From Vibrio sp. BS-M-Sm-2 (GTDB lineage Bacteria; Pseudomonadota; Gammaproteobacteria; Enterobacterales; Vibrionaceae), in the NCBI RefSeq assembly GCF_041504345.1, contig NZ_CP167894.1:3410001-3474000 (forward strand): DNA of 64,000 nucleotides. The letters run 5' to 3'. A program made the position numbers and the translations under genes. The notes under the pieces were generated by a model that was not told the DNA's origin, did not search any database, and was given only the letters and a program-made list of their open reading frames with translations. Shown here piece after piece: positions 38,271 through 47,713 of the stretch. Position 1 is the first letter of the stretch; each line of letters opens with the position of its first letter.

Positions 38271-39930
38271 AAACCTATTTCGATTACTGGCCGTCCTATC
38301 GAGCGGGCGTTGGGGCATTGCGCTGATTTCGGCAATCTTCCCAAGCCTCATCATGATGGGTTTTGGTCTGTTTTTGGCCGTCAAATACGGCTATCTGTTG
38401 GAAATGTCGATTGCTATTGCCGTGAGTACCTTGGTGTTCACCATTCCTTTATACATTTCTAGCCGTTCTTCTCGCCAACTAACTGATAGCAATGCGTCTG
38501 CTAACTCAGCAAGCGATAGTGATACTGAATCATCGCCTAAGAGTGCTGACACTGATGATGTGTTAGTCAATGATGCGATGGTCAAAGCATCCGATGAATG
38601 GTCCCAAGCTGAGTTGTTGATTTGGAACGACTCGAAACACTACGTGCGTCAGCAATTAAGTGGCGAGATAGAGTGGGGCAACCTAGACCAAACCGGTTTA
38701 GAGGTGCTTGAGTTTGTCGCCAAAAAGTTTGATAAAAAATCACTCGATTTTTCGATTCCTGAAGGCCTAAAACTCTTCGAAGAGGTCAGCCGCCGCTACA
38801 AATTAGTGGTGAAAGAACACATTCCGGGCATTGAGTATCTCAAGGTTTCTTACATCAAAGCGGGCTACGAAGCCTACGACAAATACGGTGAGCTAGGGCA
38901 GAAGATCTTCAAAGCGGCTATCTGGGGTAACCACCTTAAAAACCTATATTTGAATCCACTTAAGGTGATTTCTGATTTAGGTCGAGAGCAAGCGACATCT
39001 ACCATGACCAAAGGTGTGGTAGATGACATGCAATACGCTGCCAAACAAGCCTTACTCGATGAAGTAGCCGCTGTAGCAATTGATCTCTATAGCGGGCGAT
39101 TCAGCATTGAAGATGAATCTCTGCGAGCGTCTGATGTGTCAGAAGCCGACGAAAAGCGTTTTGCTCCTGAATTAGAGCCTGTACGAATTGTGTTGGTGGG
39201 GCAAACAAGTTCGGGCAAATCCTCACTGATTAACGCCCTTAAGCAAGAGTTGGTTGCCGAGGTCGATGTTCTGCCATCAACCGATACTTCAACCGTTTAC
39301 AACGCGTTTGTCGATGACAATGACGTTCGAATTGTTGATCTTCAAGGGCTTGATGGCAACGCCAAAACCGAAGCCTTGATGCTTAAAGAAATGACTCAAG
39401 CCGATGTGGTGTTATGGGTACTTAAAGCTAATCAATCTGCACGTGATTTAGATAAGCAGTTGAAAGATAAGTTTGATGCTTTCTATGACGATTCTAAGAA
39501 CATCTCACGTAAGAAGCCGATAGTTGTCTCGGTTGTTAATCAGGTAGACCGATTAAAGCCTGTAGACGATTGGCAACCGCCGTATGACTTAGAGAGCCCA
39601 ACATCGGCCAAAGCGAAGATCATTGCTCAAGCGCTCGAATACAATCAAACACTGCTGCAAACCGATATTGCATTGCCACTGGCGATTGCTCCTGAAAAGG
39701 CGCAGTTTGGTTTAGATGTTTTAAGGCAGACGTTGCTCGAGCGTATCGCTGACGCAAATAACGTGCAGAGAAATCGCCAACGTTTTGAAGCAATGAAAAG
39801 AGGGACGTCGGTTAAAGGACAGCTGAACAAGGCGGTAAAAGCCGGTAAGAAGGTGGCACCAAGTGCATTGAAAGCCGCAACACCGAAGTTAGCTGAAATG
39901 GCGATTAAACAAGTGGTTAAGAAGAAGTAA
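38257..39930 (+). CDS. Membrane-anchored Era-like GTPase
   Basis: 557 residues. Two membrane helices lie at residues ~20-70 (IALISAIFPSLIMMGFGLFLAV and ISIAIAVSTLVFTIPLYI), then a Ser/Asp-rich linker and a helical domain. The GTPase domain begins near 308: G1 GQTSSGKSS (about 315), G3 DLQGLDG (about 362) and G4 NQVD (about 428). The C-terminus is strongly basic (VKGQLNKAVKAGKK...KQVVKKK). With the overlapping upstream GTPase it makes a two-GTPase unit, as in dynamin-like or YfjP-type pairs. The function is unknown. Confidence 0.75.
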   Translation: MKKIRNLFRLLAVLSSGRWGIALISAIFPSLIMMGFGLFLAVKYGYLLEMSIAIAVSTLVFTIPLYISSRSSRQLTDSNASANSASDSDTESSPKSADTDDVLVNDAMVKASDEWSQAELLIWNDSKHYVRQQLSGEIEWGNLDQTGLEVLEFVAKKFDKKSLDFSIPEGLKLFEEVSRRYKLVVKEHIPGIEYLKVSYIKAGYEAYDKYGELGQKIFKAAIWGNHLKNLYLNPLKVISDLGREQATSTMTKGVVDDMQYAAKQALLDEVAAVAIDLYSGRFSIEDESLRASDVSEADEKRFAPELEPVRIVLVGQTSSGKSSLINALKQELVAEVDVLPSTDTSTVYNAFVDDNDVRIVDLQGLDGNAKTEALMLKEMTQADVVLWVLKANQSARDLDKQLKDKFDAFYDDSKNISRKKPIVVSVVNQVDRLKPVDDWQPPYDLESPTSAKAKIIAQALEYNQTLLQTDIALPLAIAPEKAQFGLDVLRQTLLERIADANNVQRNRQRFEAMKRGTSVKGQLNKAVKAGKKVAPSALKAATPKLAEMAIKQVVKKK

Positions 39931-40269
39931 CCCGATCTAACAGAACTGGTAACCAAGCTCTGATGAAGCTGAAGAAGAAGTTAACGAAACTCAGTGATTA
40001 TCAGAGCTTGTTTTATTTACCATTAGTTATAATTAATCCTCTATTACCGCAACTCCGTATCACTACAGTTATTTGTCGGCACTAGTTAATTCCGTGAACT
40101 AGTTTAATAGTATATAAACTGACGATATTCACAGTTTATATAACACGCTATCGTATTTAATTTTCATTCTAAATATTGATCACATTTATACTTTCTTTCG
40201 CTGTATTTATAAAACAATTGCACTATATTTAAATTTCGGATCACCTTGATTTCAACGTAGGGATATATT
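39931..40269 (+). promoter_or_regulatory. tna promoter region
   Basis: No gene. A CRP-like half palindrome ATATTGATCACATTTAT near 40174-40190 precedes the leader peptide gene. That fits the catabolite control known for tna operons. Confidence 0.5.
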
Positions 40270-40368
40270 GTGAACATGTATCTGAAATGGCAATCAACAA
40301 CATGGCTAACCTTGTTAGCTTGGTATACTTTAGATCATCAGCTCTCGTTCCACCTTTCTTCAGAGTAG
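40270..40368 (+). CDS. tnaC: TnaC-like tryptophan-sensing leader peptide
   Basis: 32 residues from GTG at 40270, with AGGGA about 6 bp upstream; an ATG two codons later is an alternative. The peptide starts MNMYLKWQSTTW and ends LAWYTLDHQLSFHLSSE. The spacing W-x-x-x-D (WYTLD) equals the essential Trp12...Asp16 of E. coli TnaC (WFNID). The usual proline before the stop is absent (SSE instead). It lies 314 bp before tnaA and is followed by C-rich, G-poor RNA. In the known system, tryptophan stalls the ribosome at the TnaC stop and blocks Rho termination before tnaA. Confidence 0.75.
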   Translation: MNMYLKWQSTTWLTLLAWYTLDHQLSFHLSSE

Positions 40369-40682
40369 TACCCTCTAGGCGTCACGCGCCAGCAGAGCCC
40401 ATGAGCTTTGCCCAATCCTATTAATTTCGTCTTTAAGACATCTCGTAACTCATGCGTTTAGTATTTGTTTTTATGCATGGATATCTTGTCTATTAGATAT
40501 TATTAATTGGAGTCTAATCAATACGTCATTGATTAAATAATTTATTTCTAACTATTAATTTTTATCGTAATTATCACGAGTGTGATCGTGCGTGAAATGA
40601 AATTAATGGTGATGACTCGTGACATCTAAAAATAATGAATTTGGCTTTTTCGCCTTAGGCTGAATTTTTGAAAGGTACTATT
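40369..40682 (+). promoter_or_regulatory. tna leader with probable Rho-utilisation region
   Basis: The first 60 bases after the tnaC stop are C-rich (for example TACCCTCTAGGCGTCACGCGCC and AGAGCCCATGAGCTTTGCCC). This is where E. coli has boxA and rut. The rest is A+T-rich, with an ATCACGAGTGTGAT hairpin near 40573. GAAAGG at 40669-40674 is the tnaA ribosome binding site. No intrinsic terminator is seen, consistent with Rho-dependent control. Confidence 0.55.
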
Positions 40683-42155
40683 ATGGAAAATTTCAAACAT
40701 CTACCAGAACCGTTTCGTATTCGCGTCGTAGAGCCAGTAAAAAGAACAACTCGCGCCTATCGTGAACAAGCCATTGTCGAAGCGGGCATGAACCCGTTTC
40801 TACTCGACAGTGATGATGTGTTCATCGATTTGCTGACCGACAGCGGTACGGGTTCAATCACACAACGTATGCAAGCAGCGATGTTGATGGGTGATGAAGC
40901 CTACAGCGGCAGTCGCAGTTACTATGCACTGTCGAATGCGGTGAAAGATATCTTCGGCTATGAGCTGACTATTCCTACTCACCAAGGGCGTGGCGCAGAG
41001 CAGATTTACATTCCGGTTCTGATCAAGAAGCGTGAAATGGAGAAGGGGTTGGATCGTAGTAAAATGGTCGCCTTGTCGAACTACTTCTTTGATACCACGC
41101 AAGGCCACACTCAAGTAAATTGCTGCGTGGCGAAGAACGTTTATACCAAAGAAGCGTTCGACACCTCAGTGAATGCCGACTTCAAAGGCAACTTCGATAT
41201 CGTCAAATTGGAAGAAGCTATCTTAGAAGCGGGCGCGGCCAACGTTCCTTACATCGTGAGCACTATTACTTGTAACTCGGCTGGTGGACAACCTGTTTCG
41301 ATCGCTAACCTCAAAGCCGTATACGAAATCGCTCAGAAGTACGATATTCCAGTGATCATGGACTCTGCTCGCTACGCTGAAAATGCCTACTTCATCCAGC
41401 AGCGTGAAGCCGGTTATCAAGATTGGACTATCGAACAAATCACGCGTGAGTCATACAAATACGCGGATGGTTTAGCCATGTCTGCCAAGAAAGATGCGAT
41501 GGTACAAATGGGCGGCTTGTTATGCTTTAAAGACGACTCTTTCATGGATGTGTATACAGAGTGTCGAACCTTGTGTGTCGTGCAGGAAGGTTTCCCAACC
41601 TATGGTGGCTTAGAGGGTGGTGCGATGGAGCGCCTTGCGGTTGGTCTTTATGACGGCATGCGTCAAGATTGGTTGGAGTATCGCATTGGTCAGGTTCAAT
41701 ACCTTGTTGATGGCTTAGAAGCGATGGGTATCGTGTGTCAGCAAGCGGGCGGTCATGCTGCGTTTGTCGATGCGGGTAAATTGCTTCCTCATATTCCAGC
41801 AGGTCAGTTCCCAGCACATGCTTTGGCGTGTGAATTGTATAAAGTGGCAGGTATCAGAGCGGTTGAAATCGGGTCCTTACTGCAAGGTCGCGACCCAGCA
41901 ACGGGCGAGCAGCATCCATGTCCTGCTGAGTTATTACGCTTAACTATTCCACGCGCGACTTACACACAAACACACATGGATTTTATTATTGAAGCGTTTG
42001 AGAAAGTGAAAGAGAACGCAAGCAAAGTGAAAGGGCTCGACTTTACCTATGAACCGCCAGTGTTAAGACACTTTACGGCGCGCTTGAAAGAGGTAGAAAT
42101 AAGCGAGAAACAAGCAGGAAAAAAGAATGAACAAACGCTCGAAGAAGCATTTTAA
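40683..42155 (+). CDS. tnaA: Tryptophanase
   Basis: 490 residues from the ATG at 40683. It is nearly collinear with E. coli TnaA from [28 protein letters not shown] onward. The PLP lysine is K270 in MSAKKDAM, and the SGSRSYYAL and [20 protein letters not shown] motifs are intact. It cleaves L-tryptophan to indole, pyruvate and ammonia in the cytosol. The similarity to E. coli TnaA separates it from tyrosine phenol-lyase. No TnaB-type permease gene follows; the gene ends at its own terminator. Confidence 0.96.
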   Translation: MENFKHLPEPFRIRVVEPVKRTTRAYREQAIVEAGMNPFLLDSDDVFIDLLTDSGTGSITQRMQAAMLMGDEAYSGSRSYYALSNAVKDIFGYELTIPTHQGRGAEQIYIPVLIKKREMEKGLDRSKMVALSNYFFDTTQGHTQVNCCVAKNVYTKEAFDTSVNADFKGNFDIVKLEEAILEAGAANVPYIVSTITCNSAGGQPVSIANLKAVYEIAQKYDIPVIMDSARYAENAYFIQQREAGYQDWTIEQITRESYKYADGLAMSAKKDAMVQMGGLLCFKDDSFMDVYTECRTLCVVQEGFPTYGGLEGGAMERLAVGLYDGMRQDWLEYRIGQVQYLVDGLEAMGIVCQQAGGHAAFVDAGKLLPHIPAGQFPAHALACELYKVAGIRAVEIGSLLQGRDPATGEQHPCPAELLRLTIPRATYTQTHMDFIIEAFEKVKENASKVKGLDFTYEPPVLRHFTARLKEVEISEKQAGKKNEQTLEEAF

Positions 42156-42186
42156 AATAAAAACATAAGCGAATAGTCACAATCGC

Positions 42187-42213
42187 AAAGGCTCCTGTTG
42201 GAGCCTTTTTTTC
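42187..42213 (+). terminator. Terminator of tnaA
   Basis: A stem AAAGGCTCC / GGAGCCTTT with loop TGTT and seven T. It may also serve the convergent LysR gene. Confidence 0.9.
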
Positions 42214-42251
42214 ATTAAACGCATTAGAAACGTATTGGAAAGAAGCTACGT

Positions 42252-43130
42252 TTACTTACTACTTAGAACAGACTTTAAAATAGTGAAAAGCCATTGATTT
42301 AGCGGTGCGTCTTTTTGCGAACGGCGACAACTCATTACATAGCGAACATCGATGATGAGTTTTTCTGGTAAATCAATACTGCGACAGCCTTCAGGCACAC
42401 TGCCATCTAAAGTGATACCAAAATAGTCTGACTTCAACACAATATCGTGGATCATTGCAGGGTGGTCGACTTCGACTTTCGGAGTAACATCGAAACCGAC
42501 GTTTTTGAGGCGATCGATAATTGGGTATCTATTGTCATTCCACCCAGGGGTTTTAAACAGAATGATGGGATAGTTGACCAAAGACTCAAAGGTTTGCGCT
42601 TCATGCTCTTCTCGAACGAAGAACACGACTTTTCCTTTGCCAAGCTCTTTCTGTGAGATGGATTGTGGCAGGCTTTCGTCAAAATAGTGAACGGCTATCG
42701 CTTCTTCACCATCGATGATTCTGTTTTTAACATTGGTACCCCATCTCACTAACGAGAAATGGGCATGTGGCGCTTCTTTACTGAGAGCAAGGTAGAGCTT
42801 AGATCCGTAGCGTTCCCAAAACAGGGTATTGGCGTAAATCTTGATATCGCCCTGATAAGATTCAGGTAAGAAAACTTGGTGTTTGATGGCTTCGACACTG
42901 CTCAGTATCTGTTCAAAATTGTCGATATTGTTTTCAACAAAAGTCGTTGGCTCAAAGCCGTGTTTGGTTTGAATGAACAGTGGGTCGTCGAGTTGTAACT
43001 TTAACTTCGACAGGTTCTTACTGATCGCCCCTGATGTCTTCCCGAGCGACTCCGCAACCAATCCAACATTGCGAAGTTCATACATACGCTTGATGACGAG
43101 GATATTTTGAATGTCTAGATTGATGTCCAC
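42252..43130 (-). CDS. LysR-type transcriptional regulator
   Basis: 292 residues. The N-terminal helix-turn-helix is LRNVGLVAESLGKTSGAISKNLSKLKLQLDDPLFIQTKHGFEPT (residues ~18-62), followed by a LysR substrate domain. The recognition region is less typical than in most LysR proteins (TSGAISKNL). It is convergent with tnaA and divergent from the small exported protein at 43413. The target and ligand are unknown. Confidence 0.85.
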   Translation of the reverse strand: MDINLDIQNILVIKRMYELRNVGLVAESLGKTSGAISKNLSKLKLQLDDPLFIQTKHGFEPTTFVENNIDNFEQILSSVEAIKHQVFLPESYQGDIKIYANTLFWERYGSKLYLALSKEAPHAHFSLVRWGTNVKNRIIDGEEAIAVHYFDESLPQSISQKELGKGKVVFFVREEHEAQTFESLVNYPIILFKTPGWNDNRYPIIDRLKNVGFDVTPKVEVDHPAMIHDIVLKSDYFGITLDGSVPEGCRSIDLPEKLIIDVRYVMSCRRSQKDAPLNQWLFTILKSVLSSK

Positions 43131-43412
43131 AGGTTCTCCAAATGAATCCTTTTATGGGCAGTAATCTCTGTGCTGTAGGCGCACAGAAATTATGTGACTC
43201 TAATATCATAGTGCCAATGAAAACCTTATAAGACAGCACCGCGTCAGAAATTCGCTAATCCCTTGATTTTCCATTTTGTAAATCTTGCTTTTCCTCGAAT
43301 GCCTTGTGTTCGGTTGTTAAAGTTACCTCAACAAAGCGAAACGCAATGAACGAATAACAGTACTGAAGCAATTCCTCAGTACTCAAAGTATTAAAATGAT
43401 AAGAGGTGATGT

Positions 43413-43652
43413 ATGAAAAAACTAATCGCATTAGGCTTAATGGCTATTTCAATGAATACAGCTTTTGCTGCAGACGGTTCTTACACTGGTACTATCGACA
43501 TGACGACGAGTCACCAAAATCAAGTGAATGTTGAGCGTGTTGAGTCTGATCTGACGCTTGAAGGAAGAAACGAAGCGTCGACTGGCGGTCTGAAGTTCGA
43601 AACGAATACGCCACAAGACCAAGCTATTCAGTTAACAGGTCGTCGCGACTAA
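43413..43652 (+). CDS. Small exported protein of unknown function
   Basis: 79 residues with a strong ribosome binding site (AGAGGTGA 5 bp before the ATG) and a signal peptide (MKKLIALGLMAISMNTAFA). The mature peptide is about 60 residues, polar, with no cysteine, and ends LTGRRD. It has its own terminator. I do not recognise the family. Confidence 0.7.
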   Translation: MKKLIALGLMAISMNTAFAADGSYTGTIDMTTSHQNQVNVERVESDLTLEGRNEASTGGLKFETNTPQDQAIQLTGRRD

Positions 43653-43682
43653 CGCTTAATCAGTGCTTACCATTGTCATGAG

Positions 43683-43713
43683 AAATGCTGCGCCCTTAGG
43701 TGCAGCATTTTTC
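43683..43713 (+). terminator. Terminator of the small exported protein gene
   Basis: A stem AAATGCTGC / GCAGCATTT with a loop of about 10 nt, then TTCG. It lies about 30 bp after the stop. Confidence 0.85.
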
Positions 43714-43867
43714 GTTTTGGGATTTGGAATATTTTATAAACTCTAGTGATCTAGCCTTGGCATGGTGTGTAACGTGTGGCATTTTGTCTTTCTATTAACT
43801 TTAACTCGCGATTAGGTGTGGGCTCAGAATGACACACAAGCAAACGAAGATTCGAAAAGGACTAGGA

Positions 43868-44185
43868 ATGAATCGAAAAGAAACGGGAATGATTCGTCAT
43901 ATTTTGCTGATTAAGTTTAAAGAAGAGGCTGAAGCGTCTGACATTGAGAAACTCAAAGGACTGTTTGAAGCGATGCCAAGCAAAGTTGAAGGGGTGACTT
44001 CAGTCGAGTGGGGGTTAAATGACAGCCCTGAAAACAAGAACCAAGGTTATACCCATTCGGTGCTAATGACGTTCGCTGACGAAGACGGCCGTCAGAACTA
44101 CCTTCCACACCCAGAGCATGATGCGCTGAAAGATATGTTTCGTCCTTTGTTAGATGACATTATCGTGTTTGATTACTCCCTGTAA
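43868..44185 (+). CDS. Dabb family stress-responsive alpha/beta barrel protein
   Basis: 105 residues from the ATG at 43868, chosen because AAGGA lies 6 bp upstream; an in-frame TTG/ATG series before it has no better site. The protein reads MIRHILLIKFKEEAEASDIEKLKGLFEAMPSKVEGVTSVEWG and later HPEHDALKDMFRPLLDDIIVFDY, the Dabb (stress responsive A/B barrel) signature. Such proteins are small dimers, some of them enzymes; no specific role can be given. Confidence 0.82.
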   Translation: MNRKETGMIRHILLIKFKEEAEASDIEKLKGLFEAMPSKVEGVTSVEWGLNDSPENKNQGYTHSVLMTFADEDGRQNYLPHPEHDALKDMFRPLLDDIIVFDYSL

Positions 44186-44235
44186 TCAGCTTCTCAGTTC
44201 GTCTCTTATGTTTTTCTAACGTTTGATAATGAAGA

Positions 44236-44263
44236 GTTAGGGCTTGTGTGACTAAGCCCTAAC
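44236..44263 (-). terminator. Perfect hairpin at the end of the DUF3103-like gene
   Basis: 10-bp perfect arms GTTAGGGCTT / AAGCCCTAAC with an 8-nt loop. The following tail is only moderately T-rich. It lies between two convergent genes. Confidence 0.6.
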
Positions 44264-44277
44264 CAATAAAGAACGAT

Positions 44278-45486
44278 TTACTCTGTCGGTGAAATCGTAA
44301 CAGGGGTGAACGAAGCAACCGCATTACCGCCAGCACCCGGGCGATCAACATAAGGAGTGTTTTGCATTAAGGTGTAATACACGTCCACGAAGTCATCATC
44401 ATTCACTAATACGCCTTCAGGAATCACATCAATGATCTTACTTGTGATTTGAGGAATGATCGCATAACCCTGAACTTCAGGATCTGGAATCATCTTCAAT
44501 ATCTCTTCTGCGGCTTCAACGAGCAGTTTGGCTAACGCTTTATAATCGGTGCCGTCATCGTGCTCCATCAAAATCATATCTGCTGCGCCCCAACGGTAGC
44601 GAGGCCAGAAGATTACCGTTTGATTTGGGTAGTATGTCTGTTTGTCGTAGTCCAGATAAGGCATCTCAACCAAGTCGATCTGTGGTTCTATACGGCTTGC
44701 ATTAACTCCAGTGACAATAGCGTAGATTTCAGCTTTGCCAGAGATCCACGGTTCTCTATCAATGGCCAAACGAATCTTCGATAATTGGGTGGTGTTCAGT
44801 TCTTCAGGTTCAGATTCTGAAATAGAGCGACGAACTTTGTTCATTAAAGGCTGTTTTTGAGACTTGTGGACGTTGCTTTTATCACTGTTGGCATTGATTT
44901 GAGTTGCAGTACCCAGCTTGTTCATCTCGGTCTGCATCGCCATTAGGCCTGCTTTGAGTTCTTCTGCGCCGTTACTATCAATAACAAACACAGGAACGTC
45001 GGGCATTTGGTACACGTCTAATTCATGAACTTGTCCATACACATCGTACGCTTCGATGTATTGCCAATTTGAATCGTCACCAGAGGGTTCGAAGGCAAAC
45101 AGCGGGCTTTCACCATTCTTCCAAGCTTCAATCATCGCTTCATCAGCCATGCGAATCTCTAGCAAAGAGTCACTGAAGTCGTTGACCCCTTTCATCTTGC
45201 GGTAGCTAAGATCGGCTTTTTGCATCTTGCTTGAAAATGCGGAGTAGGGCTTAGCTGAGTTAAGCTTGTCTATCGGTGTAGACAGTTGCTTTTCTGTTAT
45301 TTGGTCTTTTAAAGAAAGCTCAAGATCGGAGTAGCGGGCACTGATTTGCAACGCCAAAGACTGCTTTTGTGCTGAGGCGTTCTCCGAAAGAGAGAGTGAG
45401 CTTGTTGTGTCGATATTGTTTGCATAGGACTGGAAGCCAACCACTGTTGTTGCAAGCACCATACTGATAGAGAAAGATGGTCTCAT
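44278..45486 (-). CDS. Exported DUF3103-like protein
   Basis: 402 residues with a signal peptide (MRPSFSISMVLATTVVGFQSYA). The N-terminal half is helical and polar. A central segment reads LFAFEPSGDDSNWQYIEAYDVYGQVHELD. The C-terminal half has WISGKAEIYAIVTGVN, QIDLVEMPYLDYDKQTYYPNQTVIFW and WGAADMILMEHDDGTDY. I recall this pattern from Vibrio DUF3103 proteins, without certainty. The conserved acidic C-terminus (VNDDDFVDVYYTLMQ) could bind a metal. The function is unknown. Confidence 0.7.
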   Translation of the reverse strand: MRPSFSISMVLATTVVGFQSYANNIDTTSSLSLSENASAQKQSLALQISARYSDLELSLKDQITEKQLSTPIDKLNSAKPYSAFSSKMQKADLSYRKMKGVNDFSDSLLEIRMADEAMIEAWKNGESPLFAFEPSGDDSNWQYIEAYDVYGQVHELDVYQMPDVPVFVIDSNGAEELKAGLMAMQTEMNKLGTATQINANSDKSNVHKSQKQPLMNKVRRSISESEPEELNTTQLSKIRLAIDREPWISGKAEIYAIVTGVNASRIEPQIDLVEMPYLDYDKQTYYPNQTVIFWPRYRWGAADMILMEHDDGTDYKALAKLLVEAAEEILKMIPDPEVQGYAIIPQITSKIIDVIPEGVLVNDDDFVDVYYTLMQNTPYVDRPGAGGNAVASFTPVTISPTE

Positions 45487-46102
45487 AAATAATCCTTATT
45501 TTAATTTTTATCATTAATAGAGCATTTGCCCTATAAGGATTAACCTATCAGTAAGGTGAATGTGTTTAAAAGTTAGACAGCTTATTTTTATTTCGTTGTG
45601 CAGCACAGGATCTCAATTTAAATAATTTATAAAATATCAAGCTGATGTTGGCTTGATATATGCGAATTTATAAACCAATCAATAGCTTACTGATTAAATC
45701 ATTAACTAGCCTAGTGGTGTATGGCCTATTTAGGGGAGGGATTCGGGATCGTAAAGAGTGACTTCTGATGGAGCTTTTAGAGGGGAATGAGATCTATAGG
45801 AACACCCTATATCTACTATAGCCACTGCGTTATTTCGAACTTGATGGTTTTCGGTATAATTCGCCTCCCTTGATAAAAAGTAACGAATCAAAGCAACGCC
45901 TAAACGTTCCATAACGCTCACCAAATTGCTCTGGACATCAAACACACTTTTCGCATCAACGCATTTTGTTCATCAACGTACATTGCAATCGTACAACGTT
46001 AAGAAATGTTCCTTTACGTTGAATCGCTTCTAGCCCGATAGCTCCCACGCAATACCTAGAACTATTGAGGGTTTTGGCTTAAACGCATTAGGAATACTGA
46101 AT
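45487..46102. other. Intergenic region, no gene seen
   Basis: It contains a perfect 9-bp inverted repeat ATATCAAGC / GCTTGATAT (45634-45642 and 45651-45659, 8-nt loop) in A+T-rich sequence. The promoters of the two divergent exported-protein genes also lie here. A 71-codon minus-strand frame at 45730-45945 has no ribosome binding site or recognisable motif and is not accepted. Confidence 0.5.
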
Positions 46103-47572
46103 ATGACGAATTTTAAGCGCGCTTCACGTTTATCGAAGATGTTGGTTTTTCTTTCTCTTATTTCCAAATCAACTCTTGGTTTTGAAATACCCGACAACGC
46201 ACTCGAATCCTATGTGGGTGATTTCTCTGCGTTGCGTGAAAAAGGCGTTGTGCGTGTTTTAGTTTCTGGTGATATGGGGTTCTATCATATTGAAAATGGT
46301 AAGCCGAAAGGGATTCTTGCTGAGCAGATTTATTACTTTGATCAAGAGCTAAAGCTGCGTGATCCTTTACTGCGCGTTAAGGTGATTCCGGTTGAGCGGA
46401 GCGAGTTACTCAATGCTTTGAATCAGGGGAAAGGTGATATTGCAGTCGCAAATTTAACAGTGACCAAACAGCGTGAGCACTTAGTCGATTTCAGCATTCC
46501 CATTCGTAGCGACATTGATGAATTGTTAGTGACAAGCCGTTCTACCCCTTTGATTAATGACATCACCCAGTTACAGGGTAAAGAGGTCTGGTTAAAGCAG
46601 AATTCCAGTTACGTCAGCAGTGTTCATGCCGTGAATAAACAGTTAAAGAAGAAAGGTTTAGCACCCATCTATATCCATTTGTTAAGTGACAACCTCCAAG
46701 ACCTCGAATTGCTAGATTTGATTAAACGTGGACAAATTACCGCAACCATTGTGGATAGCCACAAGCTTGAACTATGGGGAAACTTAGAGCAAGACATCAG
46801 AATCCATCGTAATCTTGCCTTTAGACACAATGCTGATATTGCTTGGGCGATTCGCAAAAATAGCCCGCAATTGAAAGCCAAAATCGACCAATATTTGCAA
46901 GATTCAAAGCAGGGTACATTGCTGGGTAATGTCATCGACAATCGTTATCTCGAAAGCACATCATGGATGAATAGAGCGTCTAACCCGATACAAAACAAAG
47001 AGCGGGATAAGCTAGAAAAGCTGTTCATGGTTTATGGGGAAAAGTTCGAGATCGATTGGTTCATTTTGTTAGCCATGGCTTTTCAAGAATCAGGTTTGGA
47101 TCACTCAAAAATATCGCATCGTGGTGCGGTTGGTATTATGCAAGTGATGCCTAAAACCGCCAAAGATTGGTATGTCGATATTGATAATGTGTACGACTTA
47201 GAAAGCAATATTCATGCGGGCAGCAAGTATCTGCGTTTTATCTATGACCGATATTTCGATTTGCCGGAAATCTCGGATATCGACAAGATTCATTTTAGCT
47301 TAGCCGCTTATAATGCTGGGCCAGCTAAGATCAGACGAATGCGCGTTCTTGCCGCCAAGCAAGGCTACAACCCAAATAAATGGTTTAATCATGTTGAAGT
47401 GGTCGCAAGAAAAAATATTAGCCAAGAGCCTGTAAAATACGTCGCCAACATCAATCGATACTTCACTATTTACCAGAGATTGGATGAATTCCAAGACACC
47501 CGAGAAGAACAGTTAAGTAATATGACTCGTCAGCTCAACATTAAACGTTTCTCCCCTTATTTCGCTTACTAA
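46103..47572 (+). CDS. MltF-like membrane-bound lytic murein transglycosylase
   Basis: 489 residues. The signal sequence is SKMLVFLSLISKSTLGFE. Residues ~45-275 form a family 3 solute-binding domain (VRVLVSGDMGFYHIENGKPKGILAEQ), and ~305-475 an SLT domain. The catalytic Glu329 is in LAMAFQESGLDHSKISHRGAVGIMQVMPKTA, followed by AAYNAGPAKIRRMR. It cleaves the MurNAc-GlcNAc bond to give 1,6-anhydro ends in the periplasm. The layout is that of MltF; it could be a second paralogue in the genome. It is monocistronic with a terminator behind. Confidence 0.88.
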   Translation: MTNFKRASRLSKMLVFLSLISKSTLGFEIPDNALESYVGDFSALREKGVVRVLVSGDMGFYHIENGKPKGILAEQIYYFDQELKLRDPLLRVKVIPVERSELLNALNQGKGDIAVANLTVTKQREHLVDFSIPIRSDIDELLVTSRSTPLINDITQLQGKEVWLKQNSSYVSSVHAVNKQLKKKGLAPIYIHLLSDNLQDLELLDLIKRGQITATIVDSHKLELWGNLEQDIRIHRNLAFRHNADIAWAIRKNSPQLKAKIDQYLQDSKQGTLLGNVIDNRYLESTSWMNRASNPIQNKERDKLEKLFMVYGEKFEIDWFILLAMAFQESGLDHSKISHRGAVGIMQVMPKTAKDWYVDIDNVYDLESNIHAGSKYLRFIYDRYFDLPEISDIDKIHFSLAAYNAGPAKIRRMRVLAAKQGYNPNKWFNHVEVVARKNISQEPVKYVANINRYFTIYQRLDEFQDTREEQLSNMTRQLNIKRFSPYFAY

Positions 47573-47614
47573 TGGCGGTTATTCGCCATTGGCCAAAACA
47601 AAAACTACAAACGA

Positions 47615-47652
47615 AAAAGAGAGGTTAGTGACTAAGCTAACCTCTCTTTTTA
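47615..47652 (+). terminator. Bidirectional terminator
   Basis: A 13-bp perfect stem AAAGAGAGGTTAG / CTAACCTCTCTTT with an 8-nt loop and T-runs on both strands. It serves the convergent mltF-like and DUF3332 genes. Confidence 0.9.
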
Positions 47653-47713
47653 TTGGTACTGACTAACTGAATTGATTGGGGGGGTATCAGTTAATGCTAT
47701 GTTGCTTACTTGC

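Noticed and set aside
45730..45945. 71-codon minus-strand frame
   Set aside because: No ribosome binding site, no motif, and it sits in an A+T-rich spacer.
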